From positions 46,725 through 110,724 of the forward strand of contig JAKCWW010000439.1 of NCBI GenBank assembly GCA_026260175.1: 64,000 nucleotides of DNA. Reading direction: 5' to 3'. The position numbers and the translations under genes are program-made. Shown in pieces: positions 45,666 through 57,909 of the stretch. Within the stretch, counting starts at the first letter, position 1; every line of letters starts with the position of its first letter. A model generated the notes under the pieces. That model saw nothing but the letters and a program-made list of their open reading frames with translations. It was not told the origin of the DNA and did no database searches. Origin of the DNA: Reticulitermes lucifugus (lineage: Eukaryota; Arthropoda; Insecta; Blattodea; Rhinotermitidae).

Positions 45666-47450
45666 TATCTTAAACGTTGGGCATTGGGGACTGTCTATTA
45701 GGGGATAAAGACGCCGGACCGTGACTTTAATTACTCACCATCATCCACTGACGAGGCTTAGCATTTGGAGAGCTTTATATCAACAACGCCATCATGGAAC
45801 GGGGCTTAGGCACAGGTTTAAGCTTTAGTTTCTACTATAAAACAGTGACGTCAGCAAGAATGTGTAAACACGACCTAAGGTAGTATTTGCTGTACAGAGA
45901 GGGAATTAAACCGGTGATTTATGGGTGATTTAATTTGTTCCGTACCAACCTTGATGCTTGTACTTCATAAAAGCCACTAAAAAAACCTGCAGGTAATAAG
46001 GGAATTCTGAAAGGAAAATGTGCAGCTGCTTGACGTCTAAAGCATTGAGCTGCTGAACAGCCACTTCTGCTGGAATAAATAAACTGAACTGATCAGTTCG
46101 AAAGCCCAGCAGACGGAGATAAATAATGCTGTAAGAATGCAATTAATAATTCAACACATAGACACTTGAAGGGCGCTTAGCAGTAGTTTCCTAGAAATGA
46201 GCTTAATTCAACCGAATAATTGGAGATCCTTTTCCAATTTATAGGGAACATTCATCTTGCATAACACACAATAGCCTCAGTTGTTCATAATACAAAGCAG
46301 TTTTAATTATTCAAAAGATAAGTGATTATAAATGCTATGCAGGGAACTACCAATGATGCTTTCAACAAAGCAATGATTGATTTCAGGATGGGAAAACTTT
46401 TGTTTTTGTGAATTATATTTTCATATTGAACTGTTCACCGACGATTTGAGGGACAAAAATGGCTTCTGTATATTTTACTCTGATTTCTCAATGATAGGGA
46501 AACCATTAAAACAATAGATTGGCCTATTTAATAAAGTTTGTCCACATCTGTGAATGACATAAGAATAAGAATGACGAACTTTAGACACGTCTTGTAGAGG
46601 TAGGCCTACACAGTGGAATCAGAAGTGACTTACCTCCACGTCCACAGTATGTCATTTGCGGAATATAGTTCAATTCGAGGGCAGATTTTGCATGAACACA
46701 TCAAGCACTCATTTCCGTAACAAAATACTTCTGCAGCCAACGCCAAAATTTTGACCCACCCGGTGCGGAATCATAACAGGATAAGGACTGGTAGTGGGAA
46801 ATACTGAAGCAATACTTGCCAAGTTACTGTCGGCTGGGGAGAGATGATGTCTGCTCTCCGCTGTTCAACAAACATGTCAGTGAACTACACAACACAGGCA
46901 GTGGGGGTGAGCCTGGCCAACATATCAAAACTGTGAACCCAAGGCAAAACTTATAATAAAACTACGTGTGTAGATAACTTGATAAATAGGGCAACACATT
47001 TCCTCGCGAGAAAACTAAAGCAAAGAAACTTGGACTGATTGTATCATCCCGAAGTGATTTACAAAGGAACCATGAAGTCTGAAATGGAAATGCCGGGAAA
47101 GAAAATGTATACTCGCAAACAAGCCGTGAGTTTGCTGTGTCGAGTACTAAAAAAATTGAATTTTTATATCTACATATTTTACCAGATCAACATAGAATTT
47201 ACGCTACCGAATACCTACAACGACTTCAAGATTCAGGCGTATCTACTTGTACGTAACGTACCTTGTATATTCTACCTACACTATTTGTTCTTTGTCCGAG
47301 TTTCCTTAACACAAATTGTGATGAACCATGAGGTTGTTTAGTTCCGGTTTCACTGGCCCGCCTAAATCTTACGCTGCAATTCAGTGTACGTTTTATTACT
47401 ACGAGCAAGCATCTATAATATACATAGGTAGATACACACAAGGCCTTCTT
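45666..47450. other. Unassigned DNA
   Basis: Nothing recognised in about 1.8 kb. Confidence 0.4.
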
Positions 47451-47563
47451 TCTTCTGGGATATTAAGCGGCGTAGGGTGGTAGCTGGCTACCGGCATTTC
47501 GGAACAGTCTATCGGTCCCATCTTCAAGGGTCAAGCAGTCCAACACCGCCCAAGATCCCAGAA
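47451..47563. mobile_element. Fold-back element copy, short form
   Basis: Ends TTCTGGGAT (47453-47461) and ATCCCAGAA (47555-47563) are perfect inverses. Inside are TTAAGCGGCGTAGGGTGG, GGCATTTCGGAACAGTC and TCCCATCTTCAAGGG. Its outer block TTCTGGGATATTA-GCGGCGT matches the hairpin at 6542 better than the other copies do, so these two may form a subfamily. Confidence 0.7.
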
Positions 47564-47741
47564 CAGCGAAGGCATCAAATACACCGCAGCGAAAGCCTGA
47601 AACCTCGCCTACATACGCACTGTAAATTATATCATGACACTGCACCATCTAACATGACATGAATATTTTACACGGATTATATTTCCATTTAATTTCTAGA
47701 AATGAATACAGATCTGTGGTGTCGCATGTCCGTTTATAAAG

Positions 47742-47892
47742 GTTAAAGGTAAAGTTGTCCCTATCAATGTCAGAAAGGCATGCAAGGGGAGCAGAGGTAG
47801 AGTTCCACACCTGAAACTCGGCGCTGGATGGAGGCACTGGATAACAACACGCCCCAGCCGCTTTACCCCCGTAAAAGAACCCCAGCGATTTA
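47742..47892 (-). mobile_element. SINE body fragment, GRCCGCTTTACC family
   Basis: TAAAGGTAAAGTTGTCCCTA, CAGAGGTAGAGTTCCACACC and CACGCCCCAGCCGCTTTACC match the tail and body at 54430. The tRNA-like head is missing on the right. Confidence 0.7.
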
Positions 47893-48855
47893 TAGATACA
47901 TAATATAGTCATTCACTAAATTGCACACGGTTTTCTGAAGTTTTGTCATGAACTAGATATATGCTTAAACACCACTCCTCTGTGGGTTTCTTTATTATTA
48001 GGCACAGTTAAGTTCTTAGCAGCTGTGAAGAAGTACGCGATTTTAAATTCTTGCGTCTAACATGAATTTGGTTATACTTAAATCAAGGGATTATACTTCC
48101 TGAAAAAGTAATATTTAGAAACTGCAAGCGGTTAGAGGCTCGGATAGTGTCTGACAGACGAGGAATAGGGAGAATCATGAGGTCACTGTGGGTGAAAAAG
48201 TACGCCCAGTATTTACACTGAGCAGCTGATGGTGCAATTAATTATTTACCACGATGCAGTCCGGAACACACGACTGGCAATAATGTCATGTGGCCTCAAC
48301 ACCCCTTCCCATACACCACACCACAACAATAATTTGTATGTGTAGATATATCCACTGAATTGTACTCGCCCCCTTGTAATATCAACATCAGTAAGTTAGT
48401 TGTGGCTGTGTGTCAACACAACGCGATCATTCAAACGCCTGCACACATTCGAATGTACCTAACGCTAAGCAATATATCCATATGAGTACAAAAACAGAAA
48501 TTTTTCTAGAATGATGTTACCCCAATGGCATATTTTGACGAATACCGGAAGTCGAAATATTTCCCTTCTAATAGCTTATTTGACGGCTTGATACGTAATG
48601 GGACAGAGAACGAAAATTTTGCTTTATGATTTACATATGTGGTACACGTATAAGAATATTTTGTGACAATCTTCAGACGTTTAGTTTTACGTTTTAACTA
48701 TAATTATTCTGACTGTAATTTATTAAATCATAACCAACAGTACGGACTTACGCAAATGGATTATTTGTTTGAAATACTTAAAGAATACTCGCAGGCTTCC
48801 CTTACCTACATATCCTTATTACATTATTGACCTCATCATCCAGATCCATTCTTAC
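47893..48855. other. Unassigned DNA
   Basis: Nothing recognised. Confidence 0.4.
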
Positions 48856-49134
48856 TTATATCTGGTAAGACCTCTTCGTTGGTCTTCCCAGACTTCTATT
48901 CCCAAAAGGTGGAAAGGCCAAGCTCGTGGAGTCCTTACTTATTAAAAAATTATCCACTCTGTGCAAATTACTTATCCCAGAACTCTCTTCCTCAAAGAAA
49001 AATGTCATGAATGCATAAAGATCATTGAGCTGGCTCAACATGGGGTCTAACTGTGGACTTTTTGGGAACTCTATGACTGATTTTATAGTTTCACAAAGCA
49101 AACGCCTTAAGCATCTGAAACCTGTAGGAGGCAT
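48856..49134 (-). other. 92-codon open frame of uncertain status
   Basis: The frame opens MPPTGFRCLRRLLCETIKS, continues through LSQLNDLYAFMTFFFEEESS and ends NRSLGRPTKRSYQI. The last block resembles the LGRPTKRW motif of retroelement C-termini. The rest is not recognised, has a balanced composition and no internal stop. It could be a retroelement scrap or chance. Confidence 0.25.
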
Positions 49135-49300
49135 TTAATTTTCTTGACAGATGAAACAAATATTAATCATTTGGTAATTTAATGATGGTGTTCCTGTCGC
49201 AGAAGTTATATATCTCGCATGAGTTTAAAATTATCATACATTCTAACAGATAAGACTAATTTTAAAAAGTCGGTGGCGCCCTGTATCAAAGCTCTTTCAC

Positions 49301-49344
49301 GGAATTCCGTTGTAGAAGCAGAGGAATTCCGTTGTAGAAGCAGA
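49301..49344 (+). repeat. 22-bp tandem duplication
   Basis: GGAATTCCGTTGTAGAAGCA plus GA occurs twice in a row with no mismatch (49301-49322, 49323-49344), so the duplication is recent. Confidence 0.95.
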
Positions 49345-50269
49345 GGAAAAACACGAAAATTATCAGTACAGGCAGTTCCTTTTCCTCTCGATATTCGGAC
49401 GTAGTACTTGCTGATCAGAGCTCAGAAACGCTACGCTGCGCCTAACTGCTTCTGGGAAATCTGCCCGCTAGCAGCGACAACAAACTGCGATAGCCAGGCA
49501 GCTGTTAATGGCCTAACATCTAGTTATTATAACTTCGGTTTCACTGGAGATTTACTGCACTTTCATGTGGTCTGAGCCCGACGAGATACCACATCAAACA
49601 CGAACGGGTCCTGCTTGAGATTATTTTCACATGGAACTGCAGCTAATGACTTCGAGAAGGAACAGGTGGATGTTAAATAGAAAATCAGCAGTCACTACAA
49701 CCTTAGCGTCACAAATCTCTGGTGGCTGTTTTATACCACCTACTGCATACAGCTTGACATATCGAACACATTAACAAAGTAACATAAACTGGTAAACAAA
49801 TAATAACAGATGAGAGGGGGGTCGCTATTAAAAGAGAAATATCACAAATGCTCTTCTCTACAGATAAGAAAACTATCATGAAAGGAATAATAAGGGAGAA
49901 AGAAACAAATCACGTAACGACTGCAGAGCGTAAGATTCTGGAGATTTTCTCTCATTCTGGCTACATTTTAAATTCGTGAATAGTTTCCAGAAAAATTTCG
50001 AACATTTATCCGTATCTTAGCAGCATATTTACAATCAATCATCATCGACAAATTGTACGAAGTGAGATATACAGTACAATCATATCTCTTAAACATCAAT
50101 ATTCGGCATTTACAATCGATCATTCTCGATGTTCAACGCTCAACTGTACTCAGACTCAGATCGTACTTCACGGAGAGTAAAGGCTGCATCAATTGTGTGG
50201 ACCAGTCTTGTACAGAGATCACAGACGTATGCAGGTATTAATGTAAAGTGCCTTAATTTTTTCCACTTT
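49345..50269. other. Unassigned DNA
   Basis: Nothing recognised. Confidence 0.4.
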
Positions 50270-50430
50270 TAAACAAAACCGAATTGTGTCGACAAATGTT
50301 AGTGATGTCCAAAATATTAAATTTCACAGAAATCCGTCCGTTAAGTGTCCTCTCTATTCCATACAGACGGACAGACATGTCAAAGCTAACAGTCGCTTTT
50401 CGCAATAGTTTTGCGAATGCGTATAAAAAA
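50270..50430 (+). repeat. Second copy of the CGCAATTTTGCG-ended repeat
   Basis: AGAAATCCGTCCGTTAAGTG, TTCCATACAGACGGACAGAC, AACAGTCGCTTTTCGCAA and TTTTGCGAATGCG align in order with 13420-13525. A four-base insertion widens the hairpin loop here. Confidence 0.6.
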
Positions 50431-51529
50431 CGAAAGATGATTTAAAAAAAGGCCAGGAAGGAAGAATCAACAAAAAGGAGAACAATGAATAATACTATGA
50501 CATCTCACAAAGTAATACCACTCACTTACCCATTCACTTCAGCCCTTTCCTCAGTTCCTTGCGTCCCAACAACAACAATAAAAAACAAACAACAAAAACA
50601 TTTCCTAAGCCCAGTTTTGTGACAATATGACCTAGCAACAAGATACTGCAAGACCGTAGGTTCATAGGGAAGTTCCTGTTGATCGTATTGCCACACAAGC
50701 GTCGTTTGGCAGCAGAAGTCAACTGTCTGTTGTCACGACGCTCAGCCGCAGGGAGACCACAGCTTTGACACTGACGTCTAACTACAAAGTTTGGAGCATC
50801 AAGACGCCGCCACTCAGTCACATAAACTGGCACACACACGTACTAGCACGCACACACACCTGGATAACCACCTTGTGTTAGCAGCACACCGCAATAGTAG
50901 TGCCTCACACATCAGTACACTGAGTTTGTAGACTTGCTAGGAAAACCTCACTTGGAAGTCTGGCGAGTGAGACGACGATATGAAGCCTAAAATGTGTGCA
51001 ACGTGTTATACACCGTAGCTTCAACATTTCTCTTACGCGAACAGTCGCATAACTTACTTTGGTCCGTAATAAGTCAGTTGGTAATTTACATAGAGTAATT
51101 ATTTATTTGACAAATATCATTTCTCACTTTCTGTCGGCTCGCTTATCGTATTCACGTAGCCCACTCAACCGACCACAAATATGCGCTGCAGAACAGCTTC
51201 GAGAAGTGGCAAATTATATTTGTCGCATTAAATAAGGACCCTGAATAATGACCATGGTAGCCAAACTTCGATAATAACAATCAAATTTAACCAGCAGTCG
51301 CTGTCCCGATGTATGAAAAATGAGACGCAAAAATTCGTAATCGCTACAGTATTTGAAGAACCGAACTCCATACCTTGTGAAGTACTGATTATGTAAAAAT
51401 TTTAATGAGGAGTTCTTACTTTGACAAATTGACAAATGACAAATTCCCGAGATTCCTAAAAAGAGGGAGCTTCTCCATTAGCAGATGGAAATCCCTGTCC
51501 CACGGGTTTGTTAATTTAGATACAGAGGA
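50431..51529. other. Unassigned DNA
   Basis: A GC-richer stretch at 50650-50830 holds a 101-codon minus-strand frame without a family signature. No promoter or exon evidence. Confidence 0.35.
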
Positions 51530-51655
51530 CACCTCGAGTTGTTGCGGTTGTGAAACGAAGAGTGGTACTTGCGCAGAATTAGACGGAAATTCGAAAGGAA
51601 GAGAAGATAGAGCGGACCTTGGCGTAGATGGGAGGATAATAGTTAAATAAAGCAT
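51530..51655 (+). pseudogene. Small non-LTR fragment with GRPRRRWEDN block
   Basis: GGACCTTGGCGTAGATGGGA and GGATAATA encode GPWRRWEDN, matching the GRPRRRWEDN block. The 40 bp before it align loosely with the VGKPEGKRPLG block. Very short and frame-broken. Confidence 0.45.
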
Positions 51656-52324
51656 AAATAGAACGGGAATACATAGCAGTATATTAAGTACATAAGCAGA
51701 GTCTGAAGATGTAGACTGAATCCACATAATTCAGGATGGGCTCCAGCGGCACTTTTTTTTACTGAACACGGTTAAGAAACTGGGGTTCCCTAAAAGGCGA
51801 AACCATTTCTTGAAACACTGAGGGACTTCCCCACACGAAGTATGCTCCACAACAGTATTCATGGCGACAACGTAACTGTTTCGTCACAAAATTTGAGAAA
51901 TATCACAAATCATACTATACGATATTTACAAACCCTTGGGTCTTATCAAGGAAAAGGCTACAAAGATTCTGAGATAACAAAATCTTTCTTGGGAACGCCT
52001 CCCATCGCAAACTGTGCGTGTACCGCCGAGTAAGTGCATAACTTGCAAAACTAAGTAGACGTAAGTTATAGCCCCAAATGCAAATAATCGCAATAGTACA
52101 GCCGTTTCCTTGAACATTACATACAGTCTAAATCAAACAGATCCTGAGCACTGAAAGGTCTGTTTTAAGCGGGTCATAATCTGATTGAACACAGTGAAGT
52201 CGAGGCTTAACAAACGTCTCAAATCACAGAACCTTCAAAGTTTACATGCGGGCAGGAAAATGCGGTGCAAGAATGTCATCATATTTCATGTTATTCATGC
52301 GGTGCGAATTCTTATAATTAATAC
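51656..52324. other. Unassigned DNA
   Basis: Nothing recognised. Confidence 0.4.
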
Positions 52325-52372
52325 CTAAACCAACTTATGCACTCAACAAAATACATTCAGAAACAAGTATAA

Positions 52373-52416
52373 AACTCCTACATGTTTCGGCACCGGCGTG
52401 CCATCATCAGGGAGTT
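52373..52416 (-). ncRNA. Type I hammerhead ribozyme candidate
   Basis: On the minus strand: helix I AACTCC; core CTGATGA (52404-52410); extra T; helix II GGCAC-GCCG-GTGCC; GAAA; helix III C-AT-G; cleavage triplet GTA with H17 opposite 52379; helix I GGAGTT (52373-52378). All pairs are intact. Helix II has a different loop and one fewer pair than the 38680 copy, and the helix III loop differs (AT against AG), so the paired parts are kept while loops vary. The flanks are homologous to the 38680 copy for at least 60 bp downstream. Confidence 0.72.
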
Positions 52417-52499
52417 ATTCAGAATAAAAGGCGCATAATACCAACATCTAATCTAGATTTGCTGTTGGCCTTATACATGCATCTTTAATCGAGTAAATC

Positions 52500-52683
52500 T
52501 TTCTGGGATATGGACACCGTGCCGATTGGTAAACAGTGACCGATGTTTAGGAAGAAATTGCTGCCTCCATCGTCAAATCGTAAGTACTTGTTGGACTGCT
52601 TAGACCCGAAAGATGGAAGCAGAAAGCTACTCAGAAAATTCGGTACCTCTTTCCTAAACTACATGGTCTCACATCTCGGAAGG
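52500..52683. mobile_element. Fold-back element copy
   Basis: The left half reads TTCTGGGATATGGACACCGT, GTGACCGATGTTTAGGAAG, TGCTGCCTCCATCGTC. The right half reads GACCCGAAAGATGGAAGCAG, AACTACATGGTCTCACATC and TCGGAAGG. It starts 84 bp from the hammerhead candidate at 52373. Confidence 0.65.
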
Positions 52684-53586
52684 CTTAACCCTTACACAAT
52701 AGGCTACGTGTTATTTCCTTCTTCCTACACAAAATTCCTCACATAGACCGCCGTGAGCATCTCAAGTCTCGCAACGCATATTTTGTACACACTGGGTGAC
52801 CCTTAAAAGGGACACTTGTTTCCAGTAATTTAAGCCGATTCGACTGTTTCCAATCGATATTTGAAACTCAGATTTCTAACTTTTGTGCGTATTGTGAGTG
52901 TAATGCAGAATTTTCGGTGTGTTGTGTATTGTTAGGTTAAGATGTCGTGAATAATTCATCGACCACAGTTCAGGTTCCGTGGAGGGCGGGGATGTTCACG
53001 AAGGCTGCGTTGATTTCGACTGAGGATAACAGGGGGTGTCATGAATTATGTAGCCACACTGCCCTGACGTGACGGGCAGCTATGAGAAAGGGGGCATGTC
53101 TCACCGTATATTTGCGAGGGATTTCTTTCCCTATATCAACAGCCAAAAGCGACTGACATACTACAAAGGATTCATTTATGTTAAGGCTGTAATTATGCCT
53201 AAGTTATATTTAGCTTCTGCTTAGCTAGAGATGTTTTACAGATTCAAAGTTACAGTTTCATAGTAGGATTACAGCTGAAGTGATTCAAATTGTTTTTAAT
53301 ATGAAAAGTAAATTATTCCAGTAACATGTATAGAGTCTCACAAACAGATCTGAGTTTCAGTTATCCGGAATATTTCAACTGAAAACCAGCATTCATGGCT
53401 CTTGCAGACAGCAAATAACGAAAATGTCCCTTAACTTCGTTACTCCATTTATCCATTTGCACATATAAAATAAATATGTAAATTACTACAGAAAAATTCA
53501 ATACATAACATTTCCATGGAGTGACAAAATATGAATAGTAATATATGTAAGTTTTTATTATCACCTACTGCACAATAAGTTTATAC
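52684..53586. other. Unassigned DNA
   Basis: Nothing recognised. Confidence 0.4.
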
Positions 53587-53631
53587 ACTTCTACACGTTT
53601 CGGCTGACCATCTCAGCCATCGTCAGGGAGT
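53587..53631 (-). ncRNA. Hammerhead-like motif, core intact
   Basis: On the minus strand: helix I ACTCC; core CTGACGA (53620-53626), which fits CTGANGA; extra T; helix II GGCTGA/TCAGCC with a five-base loop; GAAA; helix III C-GT-G; GTA; helix I GAAGT. Helix I has one C-A mismatch and helix II is six perfect pairs. Helix II differs in sequence from the 38680 and 52373 copies yet pairs fully, which is covariation. Confidence 0.62.
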
Positions 53632-54417
53632 CATCGTACATAGACATAAGCAGCGTACATCGTGTCTCTGAATGGTAATGTAGAGTAATAAGTCTTATTT
53701 CATGTATGTCTGTTCTTATAGACCCGAGTTCTGGAACGTCAGTGCTTGACCTCGGTAGTTGTACTTATAAAGTGAATATTAAAGACCTACATCAGTGGTC
53801 ACGGAAGTATCTACTTTTATGTACGTCGAACGTATGCAAGTTGAATGTTCCAAAGACTATTTTCTAGGTACAAACCATAAATTCATATCGAAACGAAGTT
53901 GCAATTGTATGTTCATTTAAAAAAATGCAGCATCAAAAATTAAAGCCTCACTTCTGCTACAAGCTACAAAATAATATTAAAGTTAACTCTAAAATACTCA
54001 CAGCGGAAACTTCGAAACTTCTTAATCATAAGGTATTTCATGTTACGTTTTCAATTAACAAAAACAAAAGCATAATAACGGACATTCTTACGCTTCACAT
54101 TTTTAATTTCATGAAAGAATGGCACTGAGAAATCTGGCATTGCCCCTTTACCATCAGCTGATATAGCCCATATCCAAGAGTCAGTCAATAGGGCAGTACA
54201 TAGGCAGTCGTCGCTTCACGGAAGTTCAAATTACGAATTTCAGTTCATACAGGTCATTAACGAAAGGCATACGCTCCATTTGGATCGTCAATCGAAACAG
54301 TATATGTCAATACAAAATTATCCGAAAAAATTAGTGCCCTGGAATAATTTAAGCCAAGACGAAAGAAGACAGACTGTCACTGTTAAAATCTCATTTATTT
54401 AACCTTTTACTACAAAG
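53632..54417. other. Unassigned AT-rich DNA
   Basis: It may be the upstream part of the element carrying the 53587 motif (minus-strand orientation). No coding motif seen. Confidence 0.35.
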
Positions 54418-54716
54418 AGATTTACGTAAAGGTAAAAGGTAAAGTTCTCCCTAGAACGGGCCATGAAGGCCCAGAGGGAGAGTAGAGGTATAGCTCTACT
54501 CTTTCTTCAACCCTGGCACTAGATGAGGGTAGGTGGTCAACTCGACGGCCCGGGCGTTTTACCCCGGTACCCATGTATAGGAGGCTGGGTGGACCCCAGG
54601 GCCGGTCTGGACGAGTGCGGAAAATCTCGCCCCCAACGGGATTCGATCCCGGGACCGTCCAGCCCGTAGCGAGTCGCAATACCACCTACGCTAGCCCGGC
54701 CCCAAGATTTACGTAA
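54418..54716 (-). mobile_element. Full-length tRNA-derived SINE with 12-bp target duplication
   Basis: Perfect direct repeats AGATTTACGTAA (54418-54429 and 54705-54716) bracket a minus-strand SINE. The head reads GGGGCCGGGCTAGCGTAGG (A box TAGCGTAGGTGG) and GGGATCGAATCCCG (B box). The body includes CCAGCCTCCTATACATGG and ACCGGGGTAAAACGCCC. The tail is a short CTTTTACCTTTACG-like simple sequence. It is the best-preserved copy of the family found at 12341, 24484, 34067, 47742, 57376, 59583 and 63655. Long open frames over it are the repeat, not genes. Confidence 0.93.
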
Positions 54717-57375
54717 CATTTTCTTATACACAGCACTCTTTGTGTTTCCATTTTCAGCTAAAATAAAAAAGTTTCCTACTCTCGAAACCCAAAACAGAGC
54801 TGTAAGAGCGCAGAACATAAATTTCCTGGATCAAAACCAAACTTTTTTCTAATTGCCTTTGAGACTTATTGATATTCATGGCAAAACTAAACCTCACTGG
54901 CGATCGAAGTCTTTTAACTTTGAATAGATAATCCAGCAATACTGTAGGTATTCTTGGAATGAATGCGTTCTCTCCTGCCTCATGGACAATAATCGCTGCA
55001 GCTTCGACGACCGAATGTACAGTCGATTCACTAGTCATCTAATACCACTAAAACCCTCGCTTTATTTAGGTTACTTAAACACGTTATTGGTGCAAGAATT
55101 TTAAATTTTAATATGTGTTGTGGCAAATCCGATGTTACAAAACAATTTAAGAAATCAGTAGGATAGTTAATTCACTAGCACCCATCAGAGCATCTACCGT
55201 CATGTATCATTCTGCAACGTCTGGTATTCTATTCGAGGATTTCCTTTCTTACAGCGTCAATTGCATTACATCTGGGTGCTAAACCATTAACCATACTGGA
55301 TCCATATAATGTTTGGAAATACAGAGCCTTGTTTTGTAAATCTTCTAAGTTACCTACGATGCTTTCAATAATCACAATTTTGTGTAATCATACAAAGCCT
55401 CCAAAATCATATTTATTTCAACATTGCCTAATTATAAGAGAGTTTCTGCGAAATCAACAGCCGTAGTATCACCTTCAAGTGCATATTTTTCCCCAGGAGG
55501 GGCACCTGGACTGACTAAACACACACATACACACACACATATATATATATATATATTTATATATATACAATGACTTAATGCAAGCCTACAATTGATCTGT
55601 CTTATATCCTCGTGTAATAACAGGAATATTCTGTCGAAAATGTAATCGTGACTACTCCAGTAGTTGAATTATTTCTCCGAAGATCTTGTAATGTGAGGTC
55701 TCAATTTTCCAACGCTGCCTTATGCGACTTGGTACACTCATCCTAAAAATTAGCTCCTACCTATACTTCCTGGAGATTTGTGACCACTGCAAGTATATAT
55801 CTTCCTTTATCATACACCGAAACAATGTCATCAAAGAATCCAAGAAATATAATTTCTGACGTCGGTCCTTTCTTTTTCGATCATTATTTAATTATTATTG
55901 ATCACTATCAATTAATATCAATTAACATTAGTTACTGACTATTATTGTTGCCACGCGCTACTCCACGGTCTCTTTTATCTGTCGTTTCTTAATATGTGGA
56001 GCAGACCAAGTGTTAATCTCATACATCGGAGTGCTGCTATCTGAGTGTCGTGATGTACTCGTATTATCGATTAAAATCAATAAGAACCGATATTTCCATG
56101 GGCTTTTCTAACCCCTCGATCATCGGTCGTTTCTTTATTCTTAGAGAAAACCAAGCGCTATCTCCTGTATCGGTGTGTAGCCACCTGGTTGTGCTATGTT
56201 ATATCACCTGCTTGATGCTCATCCCGCAGATAATGAATTCGATCAAAACCGTGGCAACACACGTGTGAAAAGCAGTCGATGGTCTTGTTCCTACAACCCG
56301 AAAGGCAGGGCACTTACGGTATTATTTACATGGCAATATGCCCAATATTGTGGGCCGATTTTGGTTATAATTGGCAAACCACATCTCACATCATTCCAAA
56401 AGTACTATCAAATGCGAACCTCCTAATTATGTTTTCAGACGACTTATCGCTGTACACACAAACAGGTTGCTTCTTTTGTCACATAGATGTAATATGTTCG
56501 TGCCGACTGGATCTTTCGTTTCAGACAATAAAATGTTGATTTTTAATTAGGTTTGGTTTCTTTAAGTTAATGTAACCTCAAATTGCAACACTGAGCTTAA
56601 GCACAACAGCGAATCTCTTTACAAACTCTGTCCACGAACGTGACTGTTAATAAGTGCTGTGAGTGCCAGTACACAACTGTCCAATTTTGTTGCATATATT
56701 TACAATTACATTTTCTTATTCTCTGTGTTAACTATTCTCAGTAATTTCAATGTACTGTATCATCAATGTCTGAATGAATTAGCATCGTCGTCTACGTGGT
56801 ATCCGCCAGATGAAGATTCTACTGCTCTTGCTATATTTAATTGTTCGTCCGTGAAATTAACCAGCGGACTTCAGGTTTGCTTACTACTGCCTTGTACCAT
56901 CTGGCTGTACATATTCGGTCAATGACTTCAGAATTCTCCAGACATTGACGCTATAAATCTGCATATAAATCGCTTCCTTCCACACCCTACATCCATACTT
57001 TAACGTTATGCACCATAATGCGAATAGAACAACAGTCACAGGGAGAGAAAAAGGAGCTGGAAGATCTTACGGCTGAAACTACCATGTGATAAGAATATAA
57101 TGTTTGAAGTGCATGACATGAAAGCAGAATACAAAGATCGCGTTTTTACATGTTGCAGCTCCGGAACTACTGAAAGGACATCTGTCAAGATCTGGTCTTG
57201 TATGTAGTAAAGTTGTCAAAAAATTAGTTTTTATCCGTATTCTTCCCCTGATTTAAAAAATCAGTCTTATTGGCAATAAAAATCTCCACAATGCAAAGAA
57301 TATCATAACAAAACACAGATTTTCATTAAAGTTAAACTAAATATACACTTGTTTCCTTTACAATAAATACTAAAA
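54717..57375. other. Unassigned DNA with a CA/TA microsatellite
   Basis: About 2.6 kb with no element recognised except a (CA)n(TA)n tract at about 55520-55570. Plus-strand frames at 56050-56925 have no signature. Confidence 0.5.
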
Positions 57376-57665
57376 GAAGTAAAAGTAAAATACAATTGTC
57401 TCTATGCACGCCATGAAAGCTTATAGATGAGTGGAGGCATAGTTCCACTCATTCTTAAACTCAAAACTAGATACGAGGGCGTGGTCAACTTCACGCTCCG
57501 TCCGCTTCACCTCCAGGGGAACCTCTGGGGTCCCATGAAATAAGAGGCTGATCTAATTCCAGTGCCCATCTGGGCGTTTTTGAGAAGTTACAAAGCACTG
57601 GCCCTACCGGGAATCGAACCACTATGCCTCGCACGACCAGCTCGTTCTCTACAAATTATATGACT
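57376..57665 (-). mobile_element. tRNA-derived SINE, GRCCGCTTTACC family
   Basis: GAAGTAAAAGTAAAATACAA (tail), GGCATAGTTCCACTCATTC, CACGCTCCGTCCGCTTCACC, CTACCGGGAATCGAACCAC (inverted B box) and CGACCAGCTCG. Full span, moderately worn. Confidence 0.75.
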
Positions 57666-57909
57666 CCAACATAAGGGTATAAAGAAGGAACAGATTCTTG
57701 TTGTGCAACGTGATATCTATAGCGCACTTTGCAGCGGCGTATATTTATACTGCACTGGACTCACACCAAGGCCAGCGAGGTACCGGCTGCATGAGGGCGT
57801 GCAGTCATAATGACTGATAGTTCTCCTTGTGACTCACGGGACTGGAGGCGCAAAACGCCTAACGTTAGAAAGGTGAGCCGCGGGAGCTTTTCATTTAACC
57901 CTACACATT
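57666..57909. other. Unassigned, GC-richer stretch
   Basis: Nothing recognised. Confidence 0.35.

Noticed and set aside
54422-54818. Two minus-strand frames of 87 and 93 codons
   Set aside because: They are the SINE read as protein; tRNA-like A and B boxes and a target duplication explain the sequence.
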